Source of the DNA: Ruminococcaceae bacterium UBA6855
GTDB taxonomy: Bacteria > Bacillota > Clostridia > Oscillospirales > Acutalibacteraceae
DNA length: 14,571 nt
NCBI GenBank assembly: GCA_002451755.1
Contig: DKDF01000095.1
Span: forward strand, 1-14,571
Direction: 5' to 3'
In this document: positions 11,965 to 14,571 of the stretch, one piece after another
How the letters are laid out: the number at the start of each line of letters is the position of its first letter
How positions within the stretch are numbered: position 1 is the first letter of the stretch
Position numbers and translations under genes: made by a program
Notes under the pieces: model-generated
The model's database searches: none
What the model saw: only the letters and a program-made list of their open reading frames with translations
Told to the model about the DNA's origin: nothing

Positions 11965-14221
11965 ATATTCCGAGCTCAAGCTGTTCGCCCTTGTCCTCCG
12001 CGCTCAGCAGCGCTCCGGCGGCGGGCAGATTCTTTGTTTTATATCTGTACGCCTTGGCGAACTCCCCTTCTTTATACGCACGGACTGTCATGACTTTCTG
12101 ACCCTTCTTGAGGCTCATAACGCCGACTCCCTGAGTGTCCTTGGTAGTCTTGGACGAAATCGCGCCGGTGTTTATCAGAAGGTGTCTGCCCGCGGAAGAG
12201 ATTATAACAAGCTCGACATCGCTCTCGATATGGAGCATCGCCGCGACAGGCGATTTGTCGGAATAAGCTTTTATGAGCTTCTTACGGTTCGTCTTCGTCT
12301 GATAGGCGGAAAGCTCGACCTTCGCCGTTTTTCCGTTTTCGAAGAAGAAGAGCATATGACCGGAATAATCCGAGGTCACGACCATATAGACCGCCGTCTC
12401 GCCCTCGTCCATGCCGAGCGTGCTCGCCACATAGTCGCCGAGTGCGCTCGCCTTTGTCTCCTTGAAGTCGTTGACGCGAGCCTTATATACCTGGCAGCGG
12501 TTTGTGAAGAAGAGAAGCTCTTTTGCGTTATCCGTGACCACAGTCTGGGCGAGCTCATCGCCCTCCTTGAACTTCTGCTCGCTGCTCATGCGCAGGGACT
12601 GCGGGGTTATCTTCTTGAAATAGCCCTGCTTCGAGAAGAAGAGCGTTACGGGATAATCGGGTATCTGCTCCTCCTCTTCCTCTTCTGCGATATCGGAGGC
12701 GTAGATAATTTCCGTCTTTCTCGGCTTGCCGTATTTCTTGATAACTTCCTCAAGCTCGCCGATAATTATCGCGCCGACTCTGCCGCGCTTTGCGAGGATA
12801 TCCTCAAGATCGGCAATGATCTTTTCAAGATCCTCGATATCCTGCGTGCGCTTTAAGATATATTCGCGGTTTAAATGGCGAAGCTTTATCTCCGCGACAT
12901 ACTCCGCCTGGATGCGGTCGATTCCGAAGCCTATCATGAGGTTCGGGACGACCTCCGCCTCCTCTTCGGTATTTCTGACGATCTTTATCGCCTTATCGAT
13001 ATCAAGAAGTATTTTTTCAAGTCCGCGCAGCAGATGCAGCTTGTCTTTAGCTTTTTTGAGATCAAAATAAGTTCTGCGTCTGACGCACTCCATACGGAAC
13101 GCAATCCACTCGTTTAGCAGCTCTTTGACGCCCATGACGCGGGGCGAACCGGCAATCAGGACATTGAAGTTGCAGGCAAACGAATCCGAGAGCGGAGTGA
13201 GCCTGTAGAGCTTCTGCATGAGCTTGTCGGGGTCCGTCCCCCTCTTTAAATCTATTGTTATTTTAAGACCGCTTTTGTCCGTCTCGTCGCGGATATCGCT
13301 TATCTCTCTTATCGCGCCCGCCTTGACCCTGTCGATAACCTTTTCTATTATAGACTCGCTCGTTGCGGTCGAGGTCATCGGGATCTCCGTTATATCAATG
13401 CAGTTGTTCGACTTGTCATAAGTATATTTGGCGTAGAGCTTGAACGAGCCGCGGCCTGTGCGATAAATCTCCTCAATCTTCGCGCGGTCATAAAGTATCT
13501 TCGCGCCGCCCGCAAAATCGGGCGCTTTGAGGGTATCCGCAACGCAGTGGTCGGGGTTTCTGATAAGCTCGATAGTCGTGCGGCAGACCTCTTCGAGGTT
13601 AAATGAGCATATGGAGCTCGCCATACCGACGGCTATACCGGTGTTATTATTGACGAGCACGCTCGGGAAAGTAACCGGCAGAAGGGTCGGCTCTTTCATG
13701 GTGCTGTCGTAGTTATCGACAAAATCGACGGTGTCCTTGTCGATATCCTTGAAAAGCTCGGCACTTATTGGATCGAGCTTCGCCTCGGTATATCTCGAAG
13801 CCGCCCACATCATATCGCGCGAATACGCCTTACCGAAGTTACCCTTTGAATCGACATACGGGTGCAGCAGAGCTTCATAGCCGCGCGAGAGTCTGACCAT
13901 AGTCTCATATATGGCGGCGTCGCCGTGGGGGTTGAGCTGCATGGTGCGTCCGACGATATTCGCCGACTTTGAGCGAGCGCCGGTGAGCAGACCCATTTTG
14001 TACATGGTATAGAGTATCTTTCTGTGCGAGGGCTTGAAGCCGTCTATCTCCGGGATGGCTCGCGACATGATGACGCTCATCGCATAAGGGAAATAGTTCG
14101 TTTCAATTGTATCGGTTATCGGCTGTTCGACAACTTCGCCCGCGCCGATGATATGAACTCCGCTCTTGAGCGGATCGATTTCATTTTTCGGGGGTTCTTT
14201 TTTGCCTCTTTTTCCCGCCAT
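11963..14221 (-). CDS. parC: DNA topoisomerase IV subunit A (ParC-type), 752 aa
   Basis: Cleaves and rejoins DNA as the A2B2 type II topoisomerase, decatenating chromosomes. The breakage-reunion domain spans about 35-490: IPEIDGFKPSHRKILYTMY (56-74), quinolone-pocket region LNPHGDAAIYETMVRL (96-111), active-site Tyr144 in AASRYTEAKL, and a coiled-coil segment near 440-480. The C-terminal pinwheel runs from about 523 (TLFFSKQGYFKKI) and lacks a recognisable GyrA box (QRRGGKG); the corresponding place reads SSEQKFKEGDEL. This, with the parE partner immediately upstream, favours topoisomerase IV over gyrase. Ala102 sits where GyrA Ser83/ParC Ser80 normally is, and Glu106 at the second position. 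ATG 14221 follows AAAGGA about 12 nt upstream, 31 nt after the parE stop. Confidence 0.92.
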   Translation of the reverse strand: MAGKRGKKEPPKNEIDPLKSGVHIIGAGEVVEQPITDTIETNYFPYAMSVIMSRAIPEIDGFKPSHRKILYTMYKMGLLTGARSKSANIVGRTMQLNPHGDAAIYETMVRLSRGYEALLHPYVDSKGNFGKAYSRDMMWAASRYTEAKLDPISAELFKDIDKDTVDFVDNYDSTMKEPTLLPVTFPSVLVNNNTGIAVGMASSICSFNLEEVCRTTIELIRNPDHCVADTLKAPDFAGGAKILYDRAKIEEIYRTGRGSFKLYAKYTYDKSNNCIDITEIPMTSTATSESIIEKVIDRVKAGAIREISDIRDETDKSGLKITIDLKRGTDPDKLMQKLYRLTPLSDSFACNFNVLIAGSPRVMGVKELLNEWIAFRMECVRRRTYFDLKKAKDKLHLLRGLEKILLDIDKAIKIVRNTEEEAEVVPNLMIGFGIDRIQAEYVAEIKLRHLNREYILKRTQDIEDLEKIIADLEDILAKRGRVGAIIIGELEEVIKKYGKPRKTEIIYASDIAEEEEEEQIPDYPVTLFFSKQGYFKKITPQSLRMSSEQKFKEGDELAQTVVTDNAKELLFFTNRCQVYKARVNDFKETKASALGDYVASTLGMDEGETAVYMVVTSDYSGHMLFFFENGKTAKVELSAYQTKTNRKKLIKAYSDKSPVAAMLHIESDVELVIISSAGRHLLINTGAISSKTTKDTQGVGVMSLKKGQKVMTVRAYKEGEFAKAYRYKTKNLPAAGALLSAEDKGEQLELGI

Positions 14222-14252
14222 TTATATCAAAATCCTTTCAATAGTTAAGCTG

Positions 14253-14571
14253 TTACGAAACATCCGCCATGTCGATATATGCCGCGCCGTCGCGTGCGAT
14301 ATGCTCTTTCCTGCCGGCGAGATTGTCGCCGAGCCAGAGATCGAATATCTCGGCAGTTTTCTGGGCGTCGGTCGGGTCAACGCGGATAAGGCGGCGGGTT
14401 GCGGGATTCATCGTCGTCAGCGACATCATGTCCGCATCGTTTTCACCGAGTCCTTTTGAGCGCTGGATGGTGAACTTGCTGTTTTCAAGCTGAGAAAGGA
14501 TATCCTGCTTCTCCTGTTCGTTATAGGCAAACCACGTCTCGTCCTTTGAGTTTATCTCATAGAGCGGCGAT
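14253..14571 (-). CDS. parE: DNA topoisomerase IV subunit B (ParE-type), C-terminal 105 codons (5' end outside window)
   Basis: ATPase subunit of the type II topoisomerase. The visible frame reads SPLYEINSKDETWFAYNEQ, then FTIQRSKGLGENDADMM, TTMNPATRRLIRVD and RKEHIARDGAAYIDMADVS before TAA at 14255-14253. IQRxKGLGE and TTMxPxTRxLxRV are the hallmark of the GyrB/ParE TOPRIM C-terminus. Usual members have Tyr or Phe after QR; Ser is found here. It precedes parC on the same strand with a 31-nt gap, so the two are co-transcribed. Confidence 0.93.
   Translation of the reverse strand, partial: SPLYEINSKDETWFAYNEQEKQDILSQLENSKFTIQRSKGLGENDADMMSLTTMNPATRRLIRVDPTDAQKTAEIFDLWLGDNLAGRKEHIARDGAAYIDMADVS

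Noticed and set aside
11933..12856. 307-codon plus-strand open frame opposite the end of parC
   Set aside because: Shadow of parC; begins in the middle of a terminator hairpin and has no ribosome site.
1..14571. CRISPR array or intact insertion sequence
   Set aside because: The only regular short repeats are the four 16-bp units at the metal promoter, which have no spacers; no transposase motif was seen.

Overview
The window looks like chromosomal DNA of a Gram-positive gut-type anaerobe of the Clostridia, possibly Oscillospiraceae-like. This rests on clean TTGACA/TATAAT-type promoters, AGGAGG-type ribosome sites, a SecG of Firmicutes type, a YtrA-type GntR/ABC operon, and a topoisomerase IV pair with the IDGFKPSHRK signature. 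The genus cannot be read from the sequence. There is no rRNA and no CRISPR array.

Left part (1-1000, minus strand): a heavy-metal efflux operon. An ArsR/SmtB repressor is followed by a stand-alone metal-binding HMA protein and then the first 99 codons of a P1B-type ATPase. Its promoter is embedded in four CATATGAA repeats spaced exactly 16 bp apart. Next (1005-1935, minus) is a two-gene membrane-protein unit with its own promoter and terminator; its first gene carries an in-frame TAA at codon 10. Then comes ldhA (D-lactate dehydrogenase, minus), with a terminator and a leader hairpin that overlaps its ribosome site.

Middle (3100-4950): tRNA-Lys(TTT) with its own promoter and terminator is abutted by a 5'-truncated tyrosine recombinase, which looks like the scar of an element that integrated at the tRNA 3' end. 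The next gene-poor stretch holds an unusually tidy candidate small RNA of about 70 nt (promoter, 11-bp end-to-end stem, U-tract), a promoter-driven four-helix membrane protein of unknown function, and palindromic repeat DNA.

Right-centre (4843-11420, plus): a four-gene operon of GntR/YtrA repressor, ABC ATPase and two paralogous permeases of about 835 aa. Each permease has about nine predicted helices and a C-terminal region of about 415 residues predicted to lie outside the membrane. A dyad at the predicted +1 is the likely operator. The family resembles YtrA/BcrA-type sensing and detoxification ABC systems, but the ligand is unknown.

Right end (11424-14571, minus): secG, with an 18-bp perfect palindrome over its -10 box; a 229-bp gap that may encode a plus-strand RNA ending in a strong hairpin and T7; then parC and the 3' end of parE (topoisomerase IV). 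ParC has Ala where the quinolone-contacting Ser normally lies.

The best candidates for something undescribed are the 3912-3982 RNA, the 16-bp-period metal operator, the duplicated giant-permease ABC operon and the hairpin region between secG and parC.
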